Source: Sphagnum magellanicum (Eukaryota; Streptophyta; Sphagnopsida; Sphagnales; Sphagnaceae). Taken from it: a DNA stretch of 64,000 nucleotides. Location of the stretch: the NCBI GenBank assembly GCA_021904315.1, contig CM038925.1, forward strand, positions 3,598,501 through 3,662,500, given 5' to 3'. The position numbers and the translations under genes are program-made. Below the pieces are notes generated by a model that saw nothing but the letters and a program-made list of their open reading frames with translations, was not told where the DNA came from and ran no database searches. This document shows, piece by piece, positions 47,816 to 59,760 of the stretch (within the stretch, counting starts at the first letter, position 1; every line of letters starts with the position of its first letter).

Positions 47816-49020
47816 TACATCGAATCAATTTTTTGCTCAATGCAAGATACACATGCATTACATGGATATTAGTAACCTTGTTTCTATACAAATAAAATTC
47901 AAAATTTTTACAAGTAGATATTTTTACATACATTCATTTCCAATGCCAATGGGATATTCCATGGAGGCTAAATTAATCTACAAAAATGTGGCATGGAAAA
48001 TTCATGGATGCCATACACATGGTACAATTGTGTATTAGTCCAAAAATGGAATGTCAAGTTAATTGCTCCCACCCTCATTCTCACTAGAACTTTCATTAAT
48101 AGATTTCAATGATAATCCATTTGCATTCTGATAATGTGCCACTGCATTTTGTGCAAATTGAACATATTTTTAGGTGTATAATTATCGGTTTGCCACAATT
48201 ATTTTTACCAAATTGGTTATGAAGGCCTCCTTGTTGGGACCTTGAATCCTAAAATGGACACACACACAAACCAATGAGTATAATTTGGAAAACAGATGTT
48301 TGAAACACAATGCAAATTTGAAATGAAAATTGAATGTGATGGAACTTACCAACCATGAATCATCTTTGATTCATGGTAATTCACAAATAAAATGATCTCA
48401 TTTTCACATTCCTTTTTTAATGAAGTTCTCATCCAATTTTAGTTATCTTAAACATTTTTGAAGCCCTTTGCATGAAAGACCTTGCTAGCTCGAATTAAAC
48501 CAACACAATCTTCATCCTTCTCTAATTTGGTCATCAAATGGGGGGGATGAACCCCACACCCCATGTTGGAATGCCCAATAGAGTGAATAACTTGAAATAG
48601 GTGATTCTTACCAATGTGGGCATTCGTGCCAATTTTATTCATAGTGCATCATTTCACAAGTGATCCCATTCACATATGGCACAAGTATTTGTTTAAGCAA
48701 TTGTTTTTTTCTTGTTGCGCCAAAGCCTAGAAAGAAGATTGCTTAAAACTTATGCATTCACCAATGCATGGTCTTGATGGCCAGTATGACCCCTTTCACT
48801 AAATAGATGGGCGCTTAAGCTTCCCAATTCCTTGGAAAGATCGTGTTGTCAATGCAAATATTTTGTCAAATAAGATGCATTGCAAGTTTTAACCTTGCAA
48901 ATAAATGTATGCCCATCTTTCTCCTAAGTCATGCCCTCCTTGGCAACCCCATGTGACACATTTACCCCTAAATTAACAAAACAAAAAAGAACAGAGGAAA
49001 AATTCAAAATATTTAAATAA
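47816..49020. other. Intergenic DNA, no recognisable gene
   Basis: Open frames at 47853-48038 (+) and 48448-48642 (-) are short and without motifs. Confidence 0.45.
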
Positions 49021-49300
49021 ATTGTAAAAGACCAAGGTATTGCACTTAATGATGAAAGATATTATAAAGGAAATGAGGGTATTGCATGCACACTAGTGAC
49101 TACTCTTAAGGTTATTACATAGGCAATGAGGGTATTGCATACACAACAATGATTAATATTAATGTTGTCACATAGACAATGAGGGTATTGCATACACAAC
49201 AGTGATTACTAATAAGGTTTTGACATATGCACCTAGGATAGTACACACCAACCAATGACTATTAATAAGATTGAACATTTGGCCATTAGGCTATTGCCAA
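49021..49300. repeat. 53-bp tandem array carrying AGGGTATTGCA
   Basis: GAGGGTATTGCAT starts at 49075, 49128 and 49181, exactly 53 bp apart. A worn unit precedes (about 49034) and two follow (about 49234 and 49288). The core word is the reverse complement of the TGCAATACCCT satellite word 3 kb away. Confidence 0.8.
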
Positions 49301-49433
49301 AAATAAATTGGCCAAAAAAACCCCACCCACTCTTTCAATGTGAAAGAATGAACATGGTAATGAATTAACATAAGTTAAAAACTAGTGTTGACTTGTGGGA
49401 GGATTAAAAGCTACAAATGCTTGTTAGTCTTCA

Positions 49434-49680
49434 CTACAAAAAATTTGCATATTAATGCCTAGTTTTTTTGACAATTTTTTAATCATAAATGCTACATGTG
49501 ATTACAATTTGCTTCTATTGCCTTAGACAAGTCGCATAAAATTTTAGTCACAAAAGAAAAATGTGGCACTAAATTGCAATGGTAGTTGCATGAAGATGCA
49601 ACTTACATAACCATTTCATCCATCCAAACTAGCTTGTGTGGCATTGTTGTTTTGTGATTACTTTTACCACTAAATAATGT
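49434..49680. repeat. Worn repeat with a CACTACAAAAAA end
   Basis: CACTACAAAAAATTTGC at 49434 resembles a CACTA-superfamily terminus. The body shares phrases (ATGTGATTACAA, GTCACAAA, AGTTGCA, CATCCAAAC) with 39640-39840 and 61815-62041. The other end is not found here. Confidence 0.3.
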
Positions 49681-49689
49681 AATTGCATT

Positions 49690-49980
49690 ATTTATATACA
49701 TTTTTAAATATTTAAAATAAAATAATACATATTATTGATAATTTCATTGATATCAATTTATAAGTTGTTGACACATGTTATTACCTAGGCTAAGCTAAAA
49801 GCTTAGTCTAAGTTATTAAGTAGGTTGCCTAGTCTACCTAGCTAATAGGCTATATAGGTAAAAAATATTCCACAACTTACCACTATTGACCACAACCAAT
49901 GTCATTTGTGAAAATTGATCCTTGAACCCCAAGGATGGAAATCAACTCTTTTACCACTAAGCCACCCCAATTATTGTGAC
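49690..49980 (-). mobile_element. tRNA-derived SINE-like copy, best preserved
   Basis: On the minus strand TGGCTTAGTGGTAAAAGAG (49964-49946) is a strong A box, and GGGGTTCAAGGATC (49930-49917) a strong B box, 34 bp apart. They are followed by TGTGGTCAATAGTGGTAAGT shared with the other copies. There is no intact tRNA fold, so this is a SINE-like relic and not a tRNA gene. Confidence 0.6.
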
Positions 49981-50070
49981 AATATAATAATGTGTATTTT
50001 ATTTAACTTTACTTGATTTAAACATTACAAAAAATGTCATTTTTGTTATTTGATATCTCATTGATATTTG

Positions 50071-50411
50071 GGGTGAAAGTAAAAATAGGTGGATAGTTTG
50101 GATTGTCAAAATTGTAATTTTTCGGCATCACAAACATAAGTTTAAAGCCATATTCAAAATTAAAATTCTCAAAATTTTCATTATTCATGTTATCATAAAC
50201 TTTAATGGGAATCATCATAAAAAATTATGGATGAAATCTAAAAAGATTATGGATTCATAATGGACTTTTGAAATGACAACACTATATTTGTCATATAGGA
50301 AAAAATAAAAAATGTGGATTCAAAAAATATGTCAAAGTAGTGTCAAAATTTTATTTTTAAAAAAAACTATCATGAAATGAAGAGTTTATTAATGAAGTGA
50401 ATTGAAACTTT

Positions 50412-50449
<38 letters not shown>

Positions 50450-50719
50450 CTTAAAAGTTTTAAACGACATGATTGTTGTAAATTTTTATCTTCGAGAGTT
50501 CATTTCACATTTAAAATTTTAATTTTTTGCATGGATTTTTTTATCAATCACATGCTTAAGGATATTAATAGCTTGGCTTATTAATATTTATGATTAAAAG
50601 CATAGGGGATAATTATAAGATTTACGGTTTGATAATTGTTAAACTATAAAAACATTTGCTAGTGTTAGATTATGGACTCTCAAACACCACTTTTGAACCA
50701 CCTAACCATGTTTTCACCC
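50071..50719. mobile_element. Candidate second GGGTGAAA inverted-repeat element
   Basis: The left side starts GGGTGAAAGTAAAAATAGGT; the reverse complement of the right side starts GGGTGAAAACATGGTTAGGT. The length (649 bp) is near that of the 45.6-kb element, and the flanks TTTG / TTTT are AT-rich four-mers differing by one base. The ends are too short and worn to be sure. Confidence 0.35.
50414..50447. repeat. (TA)n microsatellite
   Basis: About 16 uninterrupted TA units. A second, shorter (TA)n lies at 50911-50932. Confidence 0.95.
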
Positions 50720-52150
50720 TTTTGACAAGATTTAAAGTTTAATCTTAAAGTTTTTTCAATATGTAAACAACTAACTTTTTTCTTTAAAAACTATAAACTA
50801 AATTGAAAAGAAAAATACTTGAATTTTGTTAAATTGAATATCAATTCAATGACCATTCCTTGGAAAAAAATTAATTCAAGCACATAATTTATAAATGGAA
50901 AGAAAATTGTGATATATATATATATATATATCTTTTGTATCTTAAACCTTCATTTGATTCTAAAAATTATATTATACAATTTTTCTTTTGAATATCATAA
51001 CTTTAATATAAAAAATTTAATTTAAATGTGTGATATATAATTTATTCACATATAATATTTATAAATGGATATAAATAAATCATAATATAAATATAATAAA
51101 ATATTTTGTATCGACCATATTATTTCCGATGTAAAAGATTAATCAAAAAATTTGATTTGAATTTTTAATATGAATTAATGACATATAGTAATTGATTTTA
51201 TGGAACTATAGATTTTATTACTTTTACACTTGTAATATATTAAGTTTTATTTAAAATTATGATTAAAAAATTTATGTAAAAATAAATTATACATAATTTA
51301 TAATTTATATTTCTAACGTTTATTTGATTTCAAAAGTTATATTATTTATTTATTCTTATAATATATCATACCCAAAATATAATATTAGATATATGATATA
51401 TAACTCAATCACATATAATGTTTATGAATGGATCATAAATTAAGCCTAGTACCTAGTTAACCTATTCAATAAATAAATTACATTGCTAACTTAATTAAGT
51501 AATTAAATAAATAAAACCTATATCAACATAACAAAATACCTATTATTTAACCCACATACATATGACCTACTAGCTACTTACTACCTAATACCTAGCCTAA
51601 TAGCTAGATTAATTACATAATATATTTAATTAAGTAATCAATATATACAAAAAAGTTATCACATATTGATTACCCTTACTATTTATTACTTAACCCATGT
51701 ACATATTACCTACTACATATCCTACTTAATTACTACCTACTATCTAGCTTAATTTATAAATAGATTGATTAAATAACTTACCCCATTAATTAATTAATTA
51801 ATTAAACATAACATTTTCATTCAACATAATAAAATAATTACTAAGGTGCAAATTTGTTAAGGAATACTAAAGAATTATCATTGGGTCACCCTTAGCTATG
51901 TCCTTTTCACTAAAGGACTTTCACAATAATCTACCATGAAAAATGGGTGTAGTTGGCACACATGGCAAAATTGTAACATTATGCAAGTAAGATCAACAGT
52001 TGCCTAATTGCGGTGGGCAATCAAAGTTTTTAGGTTTTCATGAAATTACGAAGTTTCAACCATTTGGACAAAAACTTTGTTGGCCAATGTTAAAAAAATT
52101 AATATTTGACATTGTAAAAGTGTTGAATAATATTGTTTTAAAGTTGCTTG
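50720..52150. repeat. AT-rich repeat zone with CCTACTA words
   Basis: CAATGACCATTCCTTGGAAA at about 50855 belongs to the family duplicated at 38.4-39.0 kb. At 51530-51770 a phrase of about 180 bp (TATTATTTAACCCACATACA... ACCTACTA..CTACTTACTACCTA) is repeated twice. Confidence 0.5.
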
Positions 52151-55100
52151 TGTTTAACTGCATGTGTTTGTTTTGATCATGTTGATTGAAGCTCACACAT
52201 TGTAATCATTTTTTTTTTTCTTTCAAGAAGACCAATGTTGGTTGTGAAGATGGAGGCGAAAACCGTAAATCCTACACTTTGAACTTTTTCTTTTAAGAAT
52301 TTTGATGAAGTTGTTAATGAAGATTGAGGACAAAATATTTTTTGGCCATCGCATAGGTTGAATTTATGAAGGTTTCTACAATGGGCTGAGGTTGTAAGGT
52401 TCAACACTAAACATCATCATGTCACAAAGTTCAATAGAACTAACTTCCACAATAGGTAATCAGTTTCCAACTAGATTCCTTAATGTGAAGGAATTTTTTA
52501 ACCATATGTAGTTCTTGAAGCCCTAATTTGTGGTTCATTGTGAGTTTCTAAGAAGATTACATCAAGCTTGCAAGCATGGCATTGGTTATTTTGGTCACCC
52601 ATAGGTCAAGTTCAAAAGCTTTAAGGTTTAGGGTTATGTTACAATGTTGTTACATTTGCTAGTATGAATTCATTGCATCTTTGTAATGCAATACTACTAT
52701 GGCTAGGAATTTGCTACAAAGTTCAAATTACAATTGCTCTTTGGTTTTTCTTTTGCATCATGTAGAGTTTTTTGGTTGTTTATGACCAACTACACAACTT
52801 AAAATGGTAAATTCACTTTTGAAGCAAGAGTTTCCAAGGTGCTTTGACAAGGAGATATTTACATTTGATGTGTGAGAAGTTATGTTTGGTACCACTTTTA
52901 TTGGAGTAATAGTAACATTGATCATCATCCACAACCCATGTAGTAGCTCCAACTCTTCATCTTTAGTAATTTTCCTACTTCCAAACTCCATCCATCATGT
53001 CAAGTGTTCATGTTTCGACATCTTTTGTTTCGACACGACATGAACATAGATTGCTTGTAGGCAAATTGCTTGTAGGCAAAAACATGCCTTACTTATGAGC
53101 AATATACTGTTTTACAATATATGGATCCATATAATGAAGATGATGATCTAAAGGTAATTTTTATTTTCTAAAGTCTTTTTTATACCACCTACTTTTTGTT
53201 TTAGTACTAGCTATTGTGGTTGTTCACACACTTTGCATTCACAACTAAATTGCATTGCAAGCTTGAACAAAATTTTCATAGTTTAATGTTTTATAGCTAG
53301 TTATGTTTCCTCAATTTTGATTAAATACTTATGATGATGGTACAGTGTTTCTTGCCTAGCCACTAGACTAGGATTTATCTATCATGAATATGTGAATGTT
53401 GTAGAATTTGCCTTTAATGCATGATCAACAGAATATCTAAACCCACCCACAGTAGGAATCATGATGTCTTTTCAATGGGTGATGAAGGTGCATATGATGT
53501 TTGTTTTCGTGATTAAGTACACAAGAACACTAAATAGAGCTATATTTTGTGTGGGGTTCCAATTTAAATCAAACCCAAGTCGAAGTTTAAGTTTGAAAAC
53601 TATTTGCAAACTAATATATACAACATAAGATCATGGATAGATGGTAATGATCCTTTAGGTTTTTTTTCCCCTGCATCTAGAGTTCATATTAGGACATTGC
53701 ATGCCATTGGAACTATATTGAAACATTTTTCTTGATGGATGTAATGAGTAGTTACATGTTGAGGACAATGCATTGAATTCATGACCTAAGGTAGCTTGAT
53801 GTTCTTGCACAACCTACCATATTTCAGCTTATTTTGTGTTTCCTTAAAAAAAAACTAAATCTTTGATGATATAGACAATCATGTGGTGTACATGGACACC
53901 CATCCTTTGATTGATGGTTACCATCATAAACATTTGTTCTTGTTAAATTGGTTTCTTATTTAGCCCCTGAGGAGATATTCTTTTGTGACCACATCAAGAA
54001 TTGATTCTTTTACATGTTGAGCAATTGGCATCATAGGATATATTTATTTGGTTATTATTTCTAGGACTATTATATCAAGTGCCTTTAAATCTTATGTGTA
54101 ATGAATAGCATTGTAGATGAGAACTTGTTGAACAGCAATAGGCACCAAAGAAGTTTGCATGTCAAATTTAGACTTGGAAATCATTCAACTTTTAGAGTTG
54201 TAGGTTTTCGATCTACAAAATATGTTATATTATTTTAAACTCAAGAAGGCTAATAGTTAAGGAGATCATGAAGTTAGAACAATCTCCTTTGGTAACATCT
54301 TACAATATTACGTACATGTGTTCTTTAACTTGGGCTTGGCATAGTGGATGTAGTAATAAGTTTTTCACATTGAAATGATGTAATTTGATGTCTACATGGC
54401 TTTCAAAGTTTTAGATCATGTATTTTTGTGTGATATGGATGGTGCAACTAAGAACTAGTCCAAGGTGCATTTTCAACTTTCTCAAACATTACCAACCTAA
54501 GGAAAATATTGGGCTTTATTCACTATAAACTTTGAGTGAAGATCTTCTTATTGTGCAATTGATCTAAATATGTTGATTAAACTCTAGAATTTTCAACTCC
54601 ATTGAACTTAAGTGCAACAAGGAAGGAAGTAACGTCCTTGTGGTTAGCTTCCAAAAACTAGTAAAATAGAGCCCTGTCATATGCCTTGCTCATCATCACA
54701 TACCTTACATATTGCTTGAACCCCACTACCATTGTTGCTTTTAATTACAATCGCAACAAGTTCGTCACCAAGCCCGCCACATCTTTTCCATAAGCTCCAC
54801 ATATCATTTTACTACTACCCATGACCATCATCAAGATCTTTGAAATAAAAATGCCACCACCACCACATGCAATGCCCCATGCTACAACCCATACAACAAC
54901 ATGTATTACTACTGCTACTGCTATAACAAAAAGTTGTTCCTCTTCCCATCTGATCCATGCTAGCTAGAACTACTGCACCATTGTAGCAACAACTAGGTAA
55001 GTACTATAGACAATGTAATTATAATATCTACTAGCATTTTATTTTTTAGTTGTAACAATAGTTTTAACGACTAGACATGACATGATGATAATCGTCCAAA

Positions 55101-55432
55101 AGCACTAATGGATCCTTGATATTTTGCATATAATCCCCATCATCTACATAACTATTAAACTCGATTGAGAACTAATCATGAAAGTGAAATCTATTGTGTC
55201 TTGAAAAAAGTACATGTCTAAGTTATAGTTGAAGATCAAGCCTTGGTCAAATAGTTTTATGTTACAGGCATAAGCATGGTAAAGTGGACAACTAATTCTC
55301 CTTGGTAGTCTACTTAACAAGTAGAAAAAAAATAACAACAAATTCCATCATAAACCATTTATATGTGGAATATTTTTACTTGAATGATCAAAGACAAGAT
55401 AGCTCTTCACTATTGTGCATTAACTTTCAAAC
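52151..55432. other. Intergenic DNA with coding-like scraps, none identified
   Basis: 53440-53740 (+) is open for about 60 codons in each of two frames separately, for example NHDVFSMGDEGAYDVCFRD and then SRVHIRTLHAIGTILKHFS. That looks like an eroded exon of an unknown protein. A trinucleotide-rich stretch (CCACCACCA, ACTACTGCTACTGC) lies at 54850-54930. No family assigned. Confidence 0.35.
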
Positions 55433-55499
55433 TCCACATTGTAAAAGTAGGTTTAGTAGATTTTGCAATTTACTTTTCATCTACTTTTTACAATGTGGA
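55433..55499. repeat. Small hairpin, 18-19-nt arms
   Basis: TCCACATTGTAAAAGTAG at 55433-55450 pairs with CTACTTTTTACAATGTGGA at 55481-55499 with one bulged base and a 30-nt loop. Confidence 0.75.
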
Positions 55500-55614
55500 C
55501 TTTTGTAAAATATGTGGTAAGTAGGTTTTAATAAATAGATTTTATATTTTCTATTATGGCCACCCCTCAAAACTATAATGATATTTATACCCCAAAAGTA
55601 ATAGAGCAACTAAG

Positions 55615-55694
55615 TTTTAAAAGTAGACTAATAGTATCCCCATTTACAAATTTACCACCTAGCAAATGGGGATACTTTTGGTCTACTTTTAAAA
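55615..55694. repeat. Hairpin with 31-nt arms and 18-nt loop
   Basis: 55615-55645 is the reverse complement of 55664-55694 with two mismatches. The outer arm is TTTTAAAAGTAGAC and the inner arm GTATCCCCATTT. It shares the AAAAGTAG core with the hairpin 165 bp away, so both may be relics of one small fold-back family. It could also make a microRNA-like stem. Confidence 0.8.
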
Positions 55695-56990
55695 TTCATT
55701 TGGTCCTAATTTTTTAAAAAGTGAATTCTTACATTAATAATAGAGGTGTGGGATGATTTATAATTATATTTTCACCCATTTTATGCTACTTGTTTGGTTT
55801 TGTATGCATGATACAAGGTAAGTCTAAAGACATTCACTTTTTTTGTAAATTTTACCATGTTTTTACCTTTACAATTGCAATGATGGATGGTGATGTCAAA
55901 AGCTAACTAACTAGTTGCAAGGGCTCATGATTAGGATTTGTTATTATATAACAAAATAGGGTTGTAGCTCTTGTAGGAGCAACAACTAAAGTGCACAACA
56001 ATAACAGAAGCAATTGCACTAACACATAACATAAATGCCAATGCTAGTGCTTTTGTTGTTGCTATTATTACTACTATTTCTAATGTGAGTATAATTGCTT
56101 CTGTTGTTGCTATTGCAATTTCTTTTAGTAGTTTTTTTCTTCTAATGTTGTTGCAACTACTAGGTGATGACGGATCATGGGATGTTTTTTCATTGCATTT
56201 CGTGGCTAATTGGTAATGAATCTCTCCACCAAGGGCGGTTTAAAGAAAGAGGCAAGGAAGTTGCTTTGGCAATGCAAGTGGACGGTAAACATGACAAAAA
56301 TAGATGTTGATGATCAAAATATAGAACTAAAGAACTACCATCATGCCGTGCATAATATTTTGTGGTAAGTAGGTTTATTCCTAATGAATATTTGCATATA
56401 TAAAGTTTTTTTTGTTTCTCTTATACTACTACTAAACATAAATTTCTCTTGTTTAAATGAAAAAAATTATAGACTATTCAAACGATTTTCCAACTTTCTA
56501 GTTGTATTGTTCTTTTTATACAGTCTTTTGTTGTTAATATTGAGTACGTTGAACAAAGCTCCCAGATTGGATGCATTGTAATGTTTTTGTTCATGTGTCA
56601 ATAATTAATGTTTAGTAGACTTGTGGACTATAATTTACAAATTTGGAACTTTGTGTTGTTGCCTTGTTAATTATTATTATACCTAGATAACCAATTTCAT
56701 TATTTAAGAGATTTCACAAAGACTTGCAACCCTATTTGTATCTTTGAAAAATAACCCCATTTGTTGGCTTTAATAATTCCAAATCCTTGGCGACGATTGC
56801 ACCATCATTTGGAACAAATATATTGAGGTTAGTGCCAACAAATCTTGGAACATTCTACCTTTGAAGAATTTTGTAACCTGTTTACTTTTGTAAAATACCT
56901 ATTTCAAGTTTTAGCATGGACATAAGGTTTTGCAAGGTTTCATCTATGATTGTGAAAATGTCAAACACATCACATTAGGAGTGCCTCTCT
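55695..56990. other. Intergenic DNA; loose inverted repeat of GCAACAAC words
   Basis: GCAACAACTAAAGTGCACAA..AACAGAAGCAATT (55977-56016) is loosely inverted at 56090-56160 (AATTGCTTCTGTTGTTGCTA). 56165-56370 has a coding-like scrap (+) around HGMFFHCISWLIGNESLHQG that I cannot identify. Confidence 0.4.
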
Positions 56991-57420
56991 TTGATCACAA
57001 GAGTATAATTAGGACATCAAATATAAAAGGACCCAAATTCATGAAAGGCCACTCTTTCAAAGGATGACTTAATCACATGAATATTTAAAATCAAGAGGAT
57101 ACACTCCTTTGAATCAGATGCACATTTCAATTTGATGTACAAGATTATTCTTCCTTATGAACACAAGAATAAAATCAGGAGACAATCATGGAAGGACCTA
57201 AATTCAGATATGTTATCCTTCAAAGGATTTAATAACTAATGTAAACATCCTTGCCAAGGAGAATATATCACCTTTGAGGTTGAATGCCCTTCCTAGTTGA
57301 AGACCATGCATTAATTTGGACTCACGAATTTGGCAAATTTCTTCAATTGCATTGGTAAATGAAAACAATTCAAGACTCTTGAATTGAAATATGTACATTA
57401 CGAATGCCACTTTTTCAAAT
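56991..57420. repeat. Diverged direct repeat, unit about 165 bp
   Basis: CACAAGAGTATAATTAGGA (about 56996) and CACAAGAATAAAATCAGGA (about 57163) head two copies. Shared marks are AAGGACC.AAATTCA, CTTTCAAAGGAT and AATCCTTTGA/ACCTTTGAGG. A third worn unit may follow to about 57420. Confidence 0.6.
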
Positions 57421-57639
57421 GAAGATTATGCATTTTTCTAGAAACTAAAGCAAGTTTTCTAAAAGATTCCTAAAATGAATACCAACCTAGGACTTTGGAC
57501 TTTAAAGATTCAAATTTTGAAATTCGCAACTAATAGAATATAAAAGGATTGGTATATAAAATGTTTACCTTCTTGTTTCATGTGATTGATCTTTTCTTGA
57601 ATCCCATTGTTGTCATTGTTACATGATATGCAAATCCAC

Positions 57640-59760
57640 TATATATAGTTTATTTTTGTTCTTATGACAAGGGACTTATGCCCATGCTTTGCCAATGATA
57701 TGGGTGAAGGACATGAACTAGGAAAAATCCTACAACACAAGTTATTGAAGTTTGAAAATGTGTGAACAAACAAAAAGGTGGTACATGTGGCACAAGATGT
57801 AACAACAATGTCATTTGTAGTGAACCATTCAAAGCAAATTGAACAAGCTTTGATCAAAATAACCCTATTTTCATGCTCTTCCTTGGCTATGTCCAAACTA
57901 AGTGCTAATTAATTAACTTGTTTACCCTTATGCTCTACAACAATACCCAACAAAATTTATGCCCAAACTCATTATTGGTGATCTTTCATTTACAGGATAA
58001 AATTTGAAGTAGAGTTTTCAGCTCATGCCTTCACCTTCACATCTAGGTTAGGATTATTTGACTTGTAACCATTTTCCTTGGACCCCACATGGTAGAGACC
58101 TTTTCAAGGGTGGCATGGCCTTCATCACAAAGCTTATTGAGGTTAGCTCCTTCAGTAGATAATTCCATTACGTTTGTCCAATATGCCAAATCCCTACCAC
58201 AATAATCAACTTTGTCACATTTTGAATTCTTAGGAGGCCTACTTTGAGAAGGGAAGGAATCAATTGTTGCCATTGTTATATTTCAAACCCTACCATGAAC
58301 AATGTAACAAACAAATGTTAAAAAAGAAAATATCTTGAAAAAATGCTAACAAATGTGAAATTTTAAACTTGAAATTTCAAGTGTAAAAATGGTTATAACA
58401 AAAAATTACACAAGTAAACCTAATTCATGTAGGATAACCATCGGCAATGTTAATGCTAAAACTTTGTACATTGGATGTGAATAGTCATAGACAATTCAAC
58501 AATGTTAAAACTTTAAGTGCCATGTGAACAGTCATACACAATTCAACAATGTTGAAACTTTGTACCATGTGAATAATCACAAATAACTTTTGAACAATGC
58601 AAAATTTTTGTAGCATGTGAATAGTCACATACAACTCTTGAACAATGTTGAAACTTTGTAGCATGTGAACAATCATAGACAATTTAGCTACAAGCTTTTT
58701 GAGTTCAAATCAAACAAAATGATAATTTGTACAATTACCCACTGATGTGCACAAACGAAATACTAAAACTAAACTCCATTTGTAATGTCCACAAACAACC
58801 CACCTTTAAGTCTTCAAAATACAATGTTGATGGTCCAACTTATGTGTGTCATAGTCGTAAACACCTTCCACCAAGAACATGACCAACACCTTTATTTCTT
58901 CAACCAAAAAGAAATTGCAAGCTTGTTATCATATGCACGATTTTGGACAACTACCAGAATATGCAATGGGTGATGATGGACATCATGGTGTTTATTATGA
59001 CTACAAACACGTTCTTCAAAAGTAGTTGCTCTTGGAAAAATAAATATTTTAGAATGGTCAAAAATGAAAATGTTTAATTCTATTCCTTTTTCGTACTCTT
59101 CCCAAGAATAACACTAGTCTGTAACCAAGAGGAACCCAAATCACAAATAATTCAAGATTTATGAGGTTCTACCATTCAAAAAAACTTTCATGTACGTTCT
59201 GCATTTGGTTCTACAAGATATAAAAAAGAGACCAACCTACTATTGTCCCTTCTACATAAATCTAATTCTTGCAAAATGTCATAACCTAATGATTTCCAAG
59301 ACAAAATCCAACCTTCCTTGAACCCTATGACATTCAACTACCCTTCAAATTTTTGAATATCTTTTGGACTCAAACTAAAGGATTCAAAGTCAAGCTTTCC
59401 AAACCTCTTAGGAAAATAAGGTGGTGATGGATATCTTTCTGGATTGGAAGAAAGATCTTTATGTGGTCCCAATACAATAAATTTAACTTTTCTAAATATT
59501 GAAGCCTTTCCGTCCTCTCAATTGTCCAATCAACATCTAAAGTAATGCATTTCACAAATTCCTCCTCATACCATCTTGGTAGATTGCTTATAAACTTGCA
59601 ATATTCACAAAAATTCTTGTGTGGTGAGGTTGGTGGAAGGGAAGGAAAAAACATATGTAAAAAAAGGAAGTCTAGCCAAATGGTGTTGCCAAGGGTGTGC
59701 TTAGACAGAAAAAACTTCAAGCTAGTGAAATAGGAAGACGATAATGCTTGAAAACACAAT
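57640..59760 (-). pseudogene. Decayed gene of unknown family, RING-like C-terminal part
   Basis: On the minus strand, 59760-59370 is open for 129 codons and includes NLPRWYEEEFVKCITLDVDW, then ERTERLQYLEKLN and FLPIQKD. After a break comes KEGWILSWKSLGYDILQELD (about 59320-59260), then WEEYEKGIKLNIFIFDHSKI (about 59100-59040). 58690-58440 is an in-phase repeat. 58273-58043 is open with DKVDYCGRDLAYWTNVMEL. 57870-57700 reads CSICFEWFTTNDIVVTSC followed by a Cys/His-poor continuation, which looks like a RING or related zinc finger (C-x2-C...C) that has lost ligands. Frames change between blocks and stops are frequent. The order suggests one former multi-domain protein, perhaps an element-encoded or multigene-family protein. 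Joining the blocks into one gene is inference. Confidence 0.4.
58440..58690 (-). repeat. 48-bp (16-codon) tandem repeat
   Basis: The word CAATG (plus strand) starts at 58445, 58500, 58547, 58595 and 58643, the last four at 47-48-bp steps. On the minus strand it stays open for 65 codons and encodes units like MLQSFNIVQELYVTIH. The codon-multiple step suggests it arose while the frame was still coding. Confidence 0.7.

Noticed and set aside
49917..49964. A tRNA gene on the minus strand
   Set aside because: A and B boxes are present, but no acceptor stem or full cloverleaf can be drawn; a SINE-like relic explains it better.
50402..50584. Open frame with an Ile-Tyr repeat
   Set aside because: Translation of the (TA)n microsatellite.
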